Shown: piece after piece, positions 5,404-5,415 of the stretch
Numbering within the stretch: position 1 is the stretch's first letter
How the letters are laid out: every line of letters starts with the position of its first letter
NCBI GenBank assembly: GCA_964446775.1
Contig: CAYURA010000043.1
Coordinates: 1-5,415 of the forward strand
Source: GCA-002841655 sp964446775
GTDB lineage: Bacteria > Patescibacteriota > Patescibacteriia > Patescibacteriales > UBA12465
Length of the DNA: 5,415 bases
Reading direction: 5' to 3'
Notes under the pieces: model-generated
The model's database searches: none
Seen by the model: the letters and a program-made list of their open reading frames with translations, nothing else
What the model was told of the DNA's origin: nothing
Position numbers and translations under genes: made by a program

Positions 5404-5415
5404 GATAGTTTAGTT

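Noticed and set aside
1..5415. CRISPR array or rRNA genes
   Set aside because: No regularly spaced repeats with unique spacers are present; the only tandem repeat is a 12-bp unit without spacers. No conserved rRNA segments are seen.

Overview
This is an AT-rich window with four intact protein genes, one transposon relic and an unusually GC-rich intergenic island. All five reading frames end in TAA, no in-frame TGA is needed, and none of the four intact genes has a recognisable Shine-Dalgarno sequence. The low GC, short genes, AT-rich spacers holding isolated GC-rich islands and the style of the ISL3 remnant suggest a small-genome bacterium, possibly of the Patescibacteria/CPR type. That placement is inference: no rRNA or marker gene is present.

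Layout, left to right. Bases 1-227 carry no supported gene, but hold one copy of a GC-rich dispersed motif (78-101). A minus-strand S51 (PepE-like) serine peptidase lies at 228-845 with a TATAAT box just upstream. Bases 846-1403 are a 558-base gene-free stretch: an AT-rich part to about 1115, then a GC-rich island (about 1116-1362) full of TTCGCTC-like words and inverted repeats. Hairpin/T-tract terminators that read on the minus strand bracket most of this island. A minus-strand gene at 1404-2435 encodes a 343-residue protein of unknown function; its central part looks like the catalytic core of a Bud32/WaaP-like kinase fold. Just upstream lie a 12-bp tandem repeat (2506-2539) and a plus-strand remnant encoding the C-terminal fifth of an ISL3-family transposase (2571-2822).

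The right half is more conventional. An MFS transporter on the minus strand (2941-4122, GTG start) is divergent from a compact NAD-type malic enzyme on the plus strand (4264-5403). The 141-bp spacer between them holds an extended -10 promoter for the transporter and a near-consensus TTGACA-N17-CATAAT promoter for the malic enzyme. The latter fixes the malic enzyme start at 4264 rather than at an upstream TTG.

The genes do not form one pathway. The malic enzyme is housekeeping carbon metabolism (malate to pyruvate) and the MFS protein is probably an exporter. The kinase-like gene, flanked by transposon debris on one side and the GC island on the other, looks like the accessory part of the window. 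The two items most worth a second look are the kinase-like protein and the terminator-bracketed GC island, which could be a structured RNA or a repeat element.
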